From Mycoplasmataceae bacterium (GTDB lineage: Bacteria; Bacillota_I; Bacilli_A; Mycoplasmatales; Mycoplasmoidaceae), in NCBI GenBank assembly GCA_031290395.1, contig JAITNN010000021.1:62001-126000 (forward strand): a DNA stretch of 64,000 nucleotides. Reading direction: 5' to 3'. This document shows, piece by piece, positions 41,080 through 50,746 of the stretch. The position numbers and the translations under genes are program-made. Under the pieces are notes generated by a model. That model ran no database searches. It was given only the letters and a program-made list of their open reading frames with translations, and had not been told where the DNA came from. Position 1 is the first letter of the stretch. Each line of letters starts with the position of its first letter.

Positions 41080-42306
41080 TTAAGTTATTTTGGATGTATC
41101 AGTTGAATTTAAAAGATTGGATTCAATTAAAATAGTTTTATTTGGAACAACATTGCTAAATTCATCTTCATACATCCCTGTTATTGAGAGATACCATTGG
41201 TGGTCGGTACTATTCTTAGCATATTCCACTGTTATAGGAGTACTACTTTGACCATTGATATCATCCCTGAATCAAAAATACCCAAATGTCTTTTCAGAGT
41301 CAAAGTCGTCATTGTAAACAATGTTAGCTTGAGCATTAAAGAAAAATGATGTGTGGATAAATTGATAATCTGGTTCATCAGATCATCATGTTTGCTCTGC
41401 GGTTTTACCAATCCACATGCCTGGTAATTCGTCGGTATACATAGTTAAATTCTTATTTAATGTGTTAAGGGCTAATCACGATATTAAGTCATAATATAAC
41501 ATCTCGTCTAAATTACCCATATTTGCTCTTAACTCATCATTAAATTGAGCGACAGTACATGTATAGTCAGAATCAGTAGCTATTTTATTTCGCCAGTATG
41601 CAAATTTTGAACCATCGTCTGGCAACCCTGTGCCATAGATTTGTGCATAAATATTTTCGGCATCAACAATTGAACCAATGTCTAATGAAAATGGGGGGTC
41701 AGTCATATCTATAGTGCGTAATTCATACCCAGAATAGTATTTAGAAGTAAAATCAATGTTTTTAGGAAAGTCTTCATTAACGGTTGTTGGCGAGATAGCA
41801 AACATAAAGTCATTGTCAGCACCTATTCATTGATATTCACAATAGGCTTCCATGTTACTAAAATCATATTTATCACCATCGAAAATTATTTTACCCATAC
41901 TAAAACTATCTAAAGATTCATTTCAAAAATCAGATGTATTAAATGTCACACTATTCTCTTTAGATAGATTTTGTTTTTTATCATTTGCCAATGCATAGAT
42001 TAGTTCTCAATAAGACAAATCTCCAGACGAGAATCTAGTTAATGACTGATTGGCTTCACCAACGGTTATGTCCTTATCGTTGAAATTTTTTCAACGCATT
42101 TCCGGTAATAGGCTTAATTTATCCTTAGCCTTTTTCAGTATGGCATTGACGTTCATGTTTGTAACAGTAACCGAGTCACCAACCCTAATGTTATCCACGC
42201 TGTTTCGATCTACTAGTGCGATTGTTAATCCTGCTACTCCAGTTCCAATTGCTACCGCTAGTGCGCTTATAATTGCAATTGTTTTTGCTACGCCTCGATT
42301 AAACAT
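41080..42306 (-). CDS. exported protein of unknown function
   Basis: A 408-residue protein with a hydrophobic N-terminus (TIAIISALAVAIGTGVAGLTIAL) and no lipobox cysteine, so probably secreted or anchored by that helix. The mature part is acidic and aromatic-rich (WIGADNDFMFAIS, WWSDEPDYQFIHTSFFF) with seven or more TGA Trp codons. No family is recognised. GGAGAG lies 4 nt before the ATG. It follows the plan of the neighbouring Ig-like protein and may work with it at the cell surface (inference). Confidence 0.7.
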
Positions 42307-42459
42307 ACACTCTCCATTGTTAATAAATTATAAGATAAAATACAATGACCTATGAAGTATCCAGAGTACCTAAAGACCATATGATTATCATTAATTCCCA
42401 ATTCAAAATATCTAGTTTCCATTCGTGATTACCAATTATTTTGGTAATATATATGCCAA

Positions 42460-42544
42460 GCACTCGTGGCGGAACTGGCAGACGCGCTAGACTTAGGATC
42501 TAGTTCTTTACGGAGTGGGGGTTCAAGTCCCTTCGAGTGCACCA
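42460..42544 (+). tRNA. tRNA-Leu (TAG)
   Basis: 85 nt with encoded CCA and the long variable arm of tRNA-Leu. Acceptor GCACTCG pairs with CGAGTGC; loop CTTAGGA gives anticodon TAG. Confidence 0.94.
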
Positions 42545-42547
42545 AAT

Positions 42548-42583
42548 AAAAAAGTTGCTATTTAACAGGTAGCAACTTTTTTT
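42548..42583. terminator. bidirectional terminator, tRNA-Leu and TSCPD gene
   Basis: AAAAGTTGCTA (42550-42560) pairs with TAGCAACTTTT (42570-42580) around a 9-nt loop, with A and T runs on both sides. The minus-strand gene's stop codon is within the hairpin. Confidence 0.8.
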
Positions 42584-42824
42584 GTTTAATGAGAGTAAGA
42601 GCTTTGGCAATTTGGTCTGGACAAGATGTCTTTCTACTACGACAAGCAATACCAGTCAATTTATTAATAGCATGATCTACATCCATACCAATTAGTAGTT
42701 TACTAATGGCTTTGGTATTACCGGGGCAACCGTTAACTATTTCAAAACTTGTAATTTTATTATTGTTAATTTCAATATTCATTTGAGTAGAACACACACC
42801 TTGCGGTAAATAGATATACTTCAT
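42558..42824 (-). CDS. TSCPD-domain protein
   Basis: An 88-residue protein named for its C-terminal motif, here SRKTSCPDQIAKAL. It contains four cysteines, GVCST, GCPGN, ACRS and TSCPD, which may bind a metal. The domain also occurs as the C-terminal part of some ribonucleotide reductases (NrdJ), but stand-alone members are uncharacterised. The start codon follows the APC permease stop by 1 nt, so it is the last gene of the transporter operon. Confidence 0.8.
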   Translation of the reverse strand: MKYIYLPQGVCSTQMNIEINNNKITSFEIVNGCPGNTKAISKLLIGMDVDHAINKLTGIACRSRKTSCPDQIAKALTLIKQKKLLPVK

Positions 42825-42825
42825 A

Positions 42826-44385
42826 TTATTGCACCTTCATTCTATATTTATTAGACACTTTAGCATGCATAGTCGGTCAAGCAATAACCATAAAAAATAA
42901 AATCATAGTTAACACCATTAGGATAGAACCGACTAAACGCTCCACCGCATATTTTCGATCGTCAAAATCATTAAATCAGGCAATTGCCAATCCTATATTG
43001 CCTACCGATTTAACGATTTCCATCACCACACTGGTAAAAATAATAACCGTTGTGATAATGGCTGGGACATAGAAATATTTAGATTTGGTAACGGTCACTT
43101 CTTTCGTTTTGCGATTTCTCAAGCCACCAATCAAAGACATAACGATAATCAAAAAGGCAAATAGAGAAGTCCAATTGGCCGTCAAATCTATAAATGAATA
43201 CAGTGAGCATAATCTATCGCTACTGTATTCTGTGTATATTGATGTATTGATAAAGAAGCAACCAATAAGTGTGGCAAGTAGAAAAATAGTTATATTAATC
43301 ACTAGTGCATAAAAAATGGTTGCTTTCTTTGTGCTCAAACCGAATCGCTCAACAATTTGTTTATGAAATAAAATTGTTTTATTTTCAATCATATCTTCAT
43401 ACATCTTCCCAGAATAAGCACACATACCATTCACGATTCCTAAAATACCAATTGTAATTAGAATTTGCATAGTTTCGTAAAGCCAACTCGGCATCCAATC
43501 ACTAAATATACCAATGCCGCCACCTTGCTTTGGACCAAACATTAAAGACAAAGCAATCAGAAGATCAATCACTGTAATAACCATCAAACCAACTAATATT
43601 GCTTTGCTCATTTTCTTTGGTTCACGCATGCTTGTTTGAATTGCGGTAGACGAATAAAAACCATCGACAACAAATAAGATTGATGGAATTGACATAAAAA
43701 TACCCAATATTGGACTAATGTTATTAAAATACACTTGGGTTTTGTCTTCAGGAGTTGGCATGGGTGTAATGGGGTTGTTAGTAAATTGACCATTATTCAT
43801 TGCCAAGTAAACAAAACCAATACATGTCGCTACGATTAATGGAAAAAATTTAATAATTAGTGAAATTCAGTTTTGAATATTGGCTAATTTAGACGATAAT
43901 GCAGTTGTAATAACAAAATACACCATTACCGCAAAAGCAATTAAGGCGACTCAATATCACTCTGCATCCCAACCAACACCTTCATTCAACTGTTGAACAA
44001 CGTAATATGGCATTGCAAAAATGTTGATTGGTAAATATACATAAGCCATAAAATTCCTACAACCTAAATATAAATATTTATTACTAAAAGTTTTTACCCA
44101 GCCAACAATGCCTTCTTTATTATCAACCTTACTTGCAGAAACAATTTCGATTAAAGCTAGTGCCATCGAAAAAATGCCAACGAAGGCTATCACTCATGCA
44201 ATTACTGCAAGTAAAATACTATCACCTGTATTGGTGGTGATTTCTCCATTTTTGATGAAAATACCAGCACCAATTGATGAACCAATCACAAACATAATTG
44301 CTGACAAAAATCCTATTTTCTTTTTTTTAGACATTTGGTTAATTGGTTTATTGAGTTTTTCTATATTTTTTGTTTTTTTTTGCAT
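42826..44385 (-). CDS. APC family amino acid permease
   Basis: A 519-residue integral membrane protein with about twelve hydrophobic segments. The APC signature IGSSIGAGIFIKNGEI is at helix 1, and FVVDGFYSSTAIQTSMREPKK corresponds to the helix 6 to 7 region of the family. It is a paralogue of the gene just upstream (VIGSTLGAGIFFKNNEI). The Lys-rich N-terminus is cytoplasmic. Substrate cannot be assigned, and an exchanger role is possible. It starts 3 nt after the first permease's stop. Confidence 0.87.
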
Positions 44386-44388
44386 AAG

Positions 44389-45942
44389 TTATTCAATTGT
44401 TGTATCTACTAACATACTAATTTTACGTTTATTGTGTCTTATTTCAAAGATTGGATAAATGAACATTACTAAAAGAAATAAAGCCAAAACACCAAGAGAA
44501 ATACATGTTGGCACTAAACCATCCAATGCTGACATCGTATTTCCCATTAAATGTGCTCCGGTGATAATAACATTGCCCACTTGTTCGGCAACAATATACA
44601 CTCCACCTAGAGCAACTAAAGAAACACTAAAAATAGCACATGGCATGAATAGTATGGTCTTTTGTACTTTAACTTTCTTTGTCTTGCGATTTCTTAAAGC
44701 ACCAACTTGAGCAATGGCAATGCATCCAAACGATAATAAAGCAGTTCAATTTGCCATCGTATCTACAAATGTGTATAAACGTTGGGAGCGTTCATCAAAT
44801 TCCCCTGGAACATCGTAGCTACCACTTTTAAGATAAAAAAGACCAATAGTGGTAAATACCACGAAAGCAATAATAGCACAAATGGTTTTATAAATTGTCC
44901 CGCCAACATTGATACGGTATTTTTTTAGTTTGCTAGAAAATGGTAGTTCGCCAATTTTAATGAGTGCTCCGTAATAAAACGAATCAAACAAAGCAAAACC
45001 ATTTAGTATCCCAAAAACACCAATACCGATCATGATGTCTAATGCTACACCCAACCAGATTAAGTTATGGTCAGCTAGTCAGTCAGTTAAACTTGATACA
45101 CTACCATCTTGGGTTCCTAGTAACATCCCTAAAGTAATTAATACATCAATCACGGACAATATTAATAAACCAACAACCATCGCTAACGGTGCTTTTTTAG
45201 GCTCTTTCATTTCTAATGTATTTGAAGACACGGTATAAAATCCATCAAAGGCAAAAAGGATTGCAGGAACTGATGCGATGACACCAAAAAGTGGTGTGAG
45301 ATCCGTAAATAGATTAGTGCCTTCAGGTTTTGGCTCAGGAGTAGGAAGCGTACCATGATTAGTTCCAAAAATTAAAAATCCTAAAACAATTACGATCAAT
45401 ACTGGAAAAAATTTCACAGCTGTAATGATTCAATTTTGAACGTGTGCGGCTTTTACAGAAAATCCCGCAGATAATGCTAACCAGATCATTACTAGGAAAG
45501 AACAAATAACGATGGCATACCAAGGAATCATTGTAACACCAGCTAAGCTAATACCATCTTGAATTGATAGAAGTGCATAGTATGGTAGAAAGAAAAAACT
45601 AAGTGGTGAATATATTCAAGTCATAAAGCATCTTGCCACTTTATACATGTAATTGTTATTAAATGTTTTGACTCAACCAATAACACCTTCTTTGTTATTT
45701 TGTTTGGAACCAGAAGACATTTCAGCCAAGGTAATGCCCATCGCGATAACACCAAGAATTGCCACACCCCAGCAAACGAAGCTTAATCAAATTGATCCAT
45801 GATTATTATTTAAAATCTCATTGTTCTTAAAAAAAATACCAGCACCAAGCGTGGAGCCTATTACTAATAAAACAACACTAAAAAAACTGATTTTTTTAGA
45901 AGCAGATTTTTTTTGAATGGATTGCGGTTGACCGTTTTTCAT
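44389..45942 (-). CDS. APC family amino acid permease (paralogue)
   Basis: A 517-residue membrane protein with the same architecture as its downstream neighbour: VIGSTLGAGIFFKNNEI at helix 1 and FAFDGFYTVSSNTLEMKEPKK after helix 6. About twelve hydrophobic segments are seen, interrupted by many TGA Trp codons. Both copies keep similar loops, so they arose by tandem duplication. A 7-bp hairpin covers its ribosome binding region. Confidence 0.87.
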
Positions 45943-45948
45943 TTTAAT

Positions 45949-45967
45949 GTCTCTTTATTTAAGAGAC
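45949..45967 (-). promoter_or_regulatory. hairpin over the ribosome binding site of the APC permease
   Basis: On the minus strand GTCTCTT (45967-45961) pairs with AAGAGAC (45955-45949) around a 5-nt loop, ending 6 nt before the ATG at 45942. The only purine-rich Shine-Dalgarno candidate, AAAGAGA, forms the 3' arm, so folding would hide it. No T run follows, which argues against a terminator. Confidence 0.55.
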
Positions 45968-46016
45968 CATAAATATATATGATAGATATGCTTTTGATGT
46001 AAATTTATACGACCAA

Positions 46017-47894
46017 TTATTGTCCCATAATTGATTTTGGTAATCATAAGCCAACAATTAATAATGCTAATCCAACTACAAACAAAATTAATAATAGCTT
46101 CCAAGCAACTTGGTAGAAATTTTTCAAAGGTACTCTAGCCATTTCACACCCGATTACAAATGGTCCAGCGGTTGGGGAAGACAAATTAACTAGACCATTA
46201 GCGATTGATGTTGAAGCAATTCCACCAGCCAAAGTATATCCTCCGGATATTCCATACAATCCCGATCCCGCAATTGCAGGAGCGGCAATGGGCCCAAACA
46301 CTGCAAAAGCAAATCCACTAGTACTAGGAATAAAAATTGAAATAACAATAAATGCTAAAAATAAAATAACAACACCCAAGATGGCATTAATGCCCAGGGC
46401 GCCTTTAATGCCATCCGTGATGAGAACATTAAATCCTGATCCCGTTAAAATTAACGATAAACCTCGAGCAAGAGCAATCACAATTGCAACACTTAAAAAA
46501 TCCTTTGCCCCAACAATACATTCTTTATAAAAATTATTAGCACCTTGTCAATTTAATAAAGTAATTAAAAATGCCGCTGTTAAAAATAACATGGCAAATG
46601 TAGCCAAATATCAACTCCCAAGGGAACCAACACCAGAACCCAAGAAAGGAAACACATCAATTAGTCAATCATTTAATTGTTGGAATCCATTCCAACCAGT
46701 CAACTCGTGTCATGGAATAGCACCAGCAATTAACATTACAAATGCTAATGCAAAAATAATTAATGTTATTTTTCGTTTGGTTGTTAAATCAGGAATTGCT
46801 TTTTCATCAAAAGCAAAATCTTTCTTATGAATGGTACTCAATTCATAAACTAATGACTTGTGAGGGTGCTTTTTTACTTTTTTAGCATAGAGCATTGAGA
46901 ATGTAATACCAATGGCAAGGAATACGACATAAACAATGCTTCGAAAAGCAATGCCATCGGAAAGAGACATGTTGATGATAGAACCAGTGATAGGGTTGGT
47001 GATGTGCTCACTATTCACAGCATCAACAGACGTCATAATCATAAATGGATTAATGATGGAACTACATACGCCGATACCAGCACCAAACAAAATAATAATA
47101 ACGCCAGTGATTCCGTCAAAACCGGCCGCTAAAACTATTGGCATCACGATCGCATAGAAAGCAATTGTTTCTTCACACATCCCAAACGTTGCTCCACCAA
47201 TTGAAAATAAGATCATGATGATTGGAATAATAATTAATTCTTTGCCTCTTAATTTTTTTACCATCCTACCAATACCAGCTTCTAACGCCTTAGAGGAATT
47301 AACTGCTTGTAAAAAGGCACCCATTACTAACAAGTAAATAATAATTTCAGCACCTTCAATAAAACCTTTAATCGGTGATAAAATAATGTCCACAATACCA
47401 GGTATGACAAAGGTGGTACTGCCATCACTACTTGTTGTATGACCAACCACGGAATACACTAATCAAATGGCTAAGACAACAACGATGGTAACCACCACCA
47501 ATAAAACTTGAACACTCATTGGTTCTTTCTTGTGTTTAAAATTAGGGTCTTTTAAAATCTGTTCCCCTTTATGTACTTTTAATTCTCTTTTAAGAATAAT
47601 GAAATTTGAAATTGCGCCAAAAAGTGGAACATATTGCCCTGCAATTATTCAATTGGTAAAATCGTTTTTTTTGGTCCGTTTAACAATTCTTCATGTTGTA
47701 ATCCCAGACCAAGCTAAAGATGCTAATGCAATAATCCCTGCATTAACACAACAACCAATCATTTCAGCACTAGTCATATTTGCTGATCCAACCGTTAATG
47801 CTAATGCGACAAAAACAATCGCATATGTTAGCAACAATGTGCTTAATACGATTCCTTTATTAAGGCGATGAACGGGAATAATGTTTTTTTTCAT
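46017..47894 (-). CDS. YfcC family membrane transporter
   Basis: A 625-residue membrane protein of the YfcC/DcuC-like (ion transporter superfamily) group, with about a dozen hydrophobic segments. FVIPGIVDIILSPIKGFIEG, the re-entrant GGATFGMCEETIAFYAI and SSTIANGLVNLSSPTAGP-like SIANGLVNLSSPTAG are characteristic. Members move organic or amino acids, including arginine/ornithine exchange in some bacteria; the substrate here is open. ATG starts 1 nt after the dipeptidase stop, so peptide cleavage and this carrier are co-expressed. It is longer than typical members (about 500). Confidence 0.8.
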
Positions 47895-47895
47895 T

Positions 47896-49326
47896 TTATT
47901 TCAAAGATTTTAGTAGTTCTTGTAATAGAGCATAAATATACATGATAGATTTAATTTCTACACATTCATTTGTGGTGTGCGGATAAACAATGTTTGGACC
48001 AATTGCAGCCGGAATAACGCTTGTATTATTTTTCATAATTTCCGCAATTTCAATCGCTCCGTGCACTTGAATAATATCCATCTTATGGTTAAATTTTTTC
48101 ATGGCAATTTGAGAAATGTTTCTCGTGAGTATATTATCACCATTATCTTTTAAGCCAATGTCACGATTTTGAATTTTTCATTCACCACTAGCTAATGCAA
48201 ACAAACTGATTAATTTATTATTAATTTCATCGAGGAAATAATTTGTCTGCGATCTTTGAAATCAAACAATTGATGCTGTTGCGTCTTGTAATTTAATAAT
48301 AGCTAAGTTGGTTGATAGTTCAGTCACCGATCTTTCAAAGTTATATCTATTCAATCCGTTGTTAGCTGCACAAACTAAATGAATTAATTTATCACTATCT
48401 GATAATTTTAACGGTTTTAACTTTGAAAATGTGCTTTCAACAGTAAGCATTATTTTGTTATAGCTTGGTAGCGTTTCTTTTAACAAGTTAGTTTGGATCA
48501 ATAAAGTCTTTTTGATATTACTAATAATTTTATGCTTTGTGTGAATAATTACTGAACACTCACCTGGAATACTATTCGTTACCGAACCTGTTTTGACATC
48601 AAGAATGCTAAATTCATACTTGGTACGTAGAGTTTTAAGCATATTGAATAACTCAACATTGATATTAATAATCTTTTTATGGATATCATTCCCAGAGTGT
48701 CCAGAATGTCCTCCACCTAATTTAATTATCATATTGCACGTGTCACTGCTAGACGTAGTTCTGATAATCTTTACATTACCAATAAATTCATTACTAAAAC
48801 ATGAACCCACAACTACAGAAGCGTCATGTTCATTATCTAAATTAATAAAGTATTTACTTTTAATGATTCCTTTAGGCAAATGCTTTGCTCCATATGTTGT
48901 TGTCTCTTCTTGAATGGTAAAAATAGCTTCCAATTGACCGTGTGTATCAGCTCCATTTGCAAATGCCGCTAAAATCATCGCAATGCCGATGCCATTGTCT
49001 GCTCCTAAAGTAGTATCGCGTGCTTTAATTCAACCATTTTCCTCATAATATTTAATTGGATCTTTTGAAAAATCGTGATGACTTTCTGGAGTCTTGACAC
49101 CAACCATGTCAAGGTGTGCTTGCAAACAAACGCTTGCTACTTTAAGATTTCCTTGCTTAATAGCATAAACATTCCCGACTTTGTCTATTTGTACTTTAGC
49201 ACCAAATTTTTCTAGCTGTGTAGCCACATATGTAGCTAATGCTTTCTCGTTTCCTGTTGTGTGGGGAATGCGACAAATTTCTGTGAAGTATTTTAGGACT
49301 AAATTTTGGATCGTTGTATTTTTCAT
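47896..49326 (-). CDS. pepD: PepD-type Xaa-His dipeptidase (M20/aminoacyl-histidine family)
   Basis: A 476-residue cytosolic metallopeptidase. CLQAHLDMVG provides the first metal histidine and aspartate, DTTLGADNGIGIAM the bridging aspartate, IFTIQEETTTYGAKHL the catalytic glutamate pair, and NLDNEHDASVVVG and GGHSGHSGNDI match the PepD family. A minus-strand TATAAT (49335-49340) lies 8 nt before ATG 49326 but only 2 nt before ATG 49332, so the inner ATG is preferred. It heads the YfcC-APC-APC-TSCPD run. Confidence 0.88.
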
Positions 49327-49340
49327 AAACATTAATTATA

Positions 49341-49346
49341 TATAAT
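49341..49346 (+). promoter_or_regulatory. tRNA-Leu(GAG) promoter -10
   Basis: TATAAT 10 nt before the tRNA. It abuts the minus-strand -10 of pepD (49335-49340), making a compact divergent promoter. Confidence 0.65.
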
Positions 49347-49356
49347 ATTGCGAAAT

Positions 49357-49440
49357 GCACTCGTGGCGGAATGGCAGACGCGCTACCTTGAGGTGGTAGT
49401 ACTTAACGGTGTGTGAGTTCAAATCTCGTCGAGTGCACCA
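49357..49440 (+). tRNA. tRNA-Leu (GAG)
   Basis: 84 nt with encoded CCA and long variable arm. Acceptor GCACTCG pairs with CGAGTGC; anticodon stem CTACC/GGTAG encloses TTGAGGT, giving GAG. The acceptor stem is identical to tRNA-Leu(TAG) at 42460. Confidence 0.92.
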
Positions 49441-49443
49441 AAT

Positions 49444-49469
49444 AAACCACCTAAATGGTGGTTTTTGTT
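49444..49469 (+). terminator. terminator after tRNA-Leu(GAG)
   Basis: AAACCACC (49444-49451) pairs perfectly with GGTGGTTT (49457-49464), with a 5-nt loop and a T-rich tail. Confidence 0.8.
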
Positions 49470-49485
49470 TTGTATACTTACTTTT

Positions 49486-50193
49486 ATGACGGCGATCAGT
49501 CAATTAAAAGACTTAATTAAAAATAATCCCACTTTTGTCCTTTTAAGCGGAGCAGGAGTATCTACGGCCAGTGGGGTTCCGGATTTCCGTAGTAAAAATG
49601 GACTTTATACAAAATTTAAGAACGCTGAGTACTTGTTAAGTATTGATGCATTATTAAACGACACTGAAGCGTTTTTTAAATTCTATAAATCTCAAATGCT
49701 TTTGGATCATATCAAGCCTAATCTAATCCACGTAAAATTAGCGCAACTACAAAAAGCTAATAAAATGGGGGCGATCATTACTCAAAACATTGACGGGTTG
49801 CACACGTTGGCTGGCAGCACTAATGTAATTGAACTACATGGTACAGTACATCAAAACTATTGCATGAAGTGCAACAAGCAATATGACGTAGACTATGTTA
49901 AAAACTCTAAGGGCATCCCTTTATGTTCTTGTGGTGGTATTGTCCGACCAAAAGTAGTTTTGTATGGTGAAAGTTTACACGAAGGTGTTTTTGAAAAATG
50001 TCAAGAATCTTTAAACCGTACCGATTTGTTAATTGTAGCTGGCACAGGATTAAACGTCTCAACGGCTAGTAGTGTTCTTTACATGTTTAGAGGAAAACAT
50101 TTGGTTATTTTAAACGATGAAAAAACTTCATATGATCATCTAGCTGAATTGGTAATTCATCAAGATCTTGTAACAATTTTTAAACAGTTGTAA
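49486..50193 (+). CDS. sirtuin NAD-dependent protein deacylase
   Basis: A 235-residue Sir2 family enzyme that removes acyl groups from lysines using NAD+. LLSGAGVSTASGVPDFRS, TQNIDGLH, the catalytic histidine in ELHGTVHQ, four zinc cysteines (CMKCNK and CSCGG), PKVVLYGE and AGTGLNVSTA are all present. TATACT (49473-49478) ends 7 nt before ATG 49486, so the in-frame start at 49465 is upstream of the transcript. Probably a leaderless single-gene mRNA. Confidence 0.94.
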   Translation: MTAISQLKDLIKNNPTFVLLSGAGVSTASGVPDFRSKNGLYTKFKNAEYLLSIDALLNDTEAFFKFYKSQMLLDHIKPNLIHVKLAQLQKANKMGAIITQNIDGLHTLAGSTNVIELHGTVHQNYCMKCNKQYDVDYVKNSKGIPLCSCGGIVRPKVVLYGESLHEGVFEKCQESLNRTDLLIVAGTGLNVSTASSVLYMFRGKHLVILNDEKTSYDHLAELVIHQDLVTIFKQL

Positions 50194-50251
50194 AATTTTT
50201 ATAATTACTCATAGATGTGATTTTTATAAAAAATTACCAAAATATGTCATT

Positions 50252-50281
50252 AAAAAAGATATCGGGTTGCGACATCTTTTT
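50252..50281 (-). terminator. terminator of minus-strand tRNA cluster
   Basis: Read on the minus strand, AAAAAGATGTCG pairs with CGATATCTTTTT (one G-T pair), ending in T residues, just 4 nt after tRNA-Phe. It can also stop sirtuin transcripts from the other side. Confidence 0.8.
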
Positions 50282-50285
50282 GAAA

Positions 50286-50361
50286 TGGTGGCTTCGGAGG
50301 GATTTGCACCCCCCACACACGGATTTTCAGTCCGTTGCTCTACTGCCTGAGCTACGAAGCC
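50286..50361 (-). tRNA. tRNA-Phe (GAA)
   Basis: 76 nt with encoded CCA. Acceptor GGCTTCG pairs with CGAAGCC; anticodon loop CTGAAAA gives GAA. The T loop reads TGCAAAT instead of the usual TTCGAAT, and one T-stem pair is mismatched. Confidence 0.92.
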
Positions 50362-50364
50362 TTA

Positions 50365-50439
50365 TGGCGGTCTCGACGGGAGTTCAACCCGTGTCTTCCC
50401 CGTGACAGGGGGAAATAATGAGCGTTATACCACGAGACC
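50365..50439 (-). tRNA. tRNA-Asp (GTC)
   Basis: 75 nt with encoded CCA. Acceptor GGTCTCG pairs with CGAGACC; loop CTGTCAC gives anticodon GTC. 3 nt separate it from tRNA-Phe. Confidence 0.94.
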
Positions 50440-50441
50440 TT

Positions 50442-50518
50442 TGGTTGCGGAGGTGGGATTTGAACCCACGGCCTTCAGATTATGAGCCTGACGAGCTACC
50501 AAGCTGCTCTACTCCGCG
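50442..50518 (-). tRNA. initiator tRNA-fMet (CAT)
   Basis: 77 nt with encoded CCA. Acceptor CGCGGAG faces CTCCGCA, leaving the C1-A72 mismatch diagnostic of bacterial initiator tRNA. Loop CTCATAA gives CAT. Confidence 0.93.
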
Positions 50519-50521
50519 AAA

Positions 50522-50612
50522 TGGCGGACATTGAGGGATTCGAACCCCCGCGCGACTTGCGTCGCCTCTCGGTTTTCAAGACCGAACCCTTCAACCACTT
50601 GGGTAAATGTCC
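50522..50612 (-). tRNA. tRNA-Ser (TGA)
   Basis: 91 nt with encoded CCA and the long variable arm of tRNA-Ser. Acceptor GGACATT pairs with AATGTCC; loop CTTGAAA gives anticodon TGA. First gene of the Ser-fMet-Asp-Phe transcript. Confidence 0.94.
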
Positions 50613-50644
50613 AATAAATATTTTAGGTTAAGAAAATGTCAGAT

Positions 50645-50650
50645 ATTATA
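50645..50650 (-). promoter_or_regulatory. -10 box of tRNA Ser-fMet-Asp-Phe operon
   Basis: Minus-strand TATAAT, 32 nt before tRNA-Ser. No clear -35. Confidence 0.6.
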
Positions 50651-50746
50651 CGTTTGTAAAACCCTGCCACCGTTTTAACCGACTTTAATTGTATAAGTTT
50701 TTCGTTAAAAAATCATAATTTGTTTTGACAAAGTGGATATTATGTT

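Noticed and set aside
46936-47157. Plus-strand ORFs antisense to the transporter genes
   Set aside because: Long antisense frames are expected opposite hydrophobic coding sequence and show no independent signals.
42460-49440. Duplicated tRNA-Leu genes as recombination sites flanking the transporter block
   Set aside because: Similarity is confined to the acceptor stem and D arm, as expected for isoacceptors; no longer repeat surrounds them.
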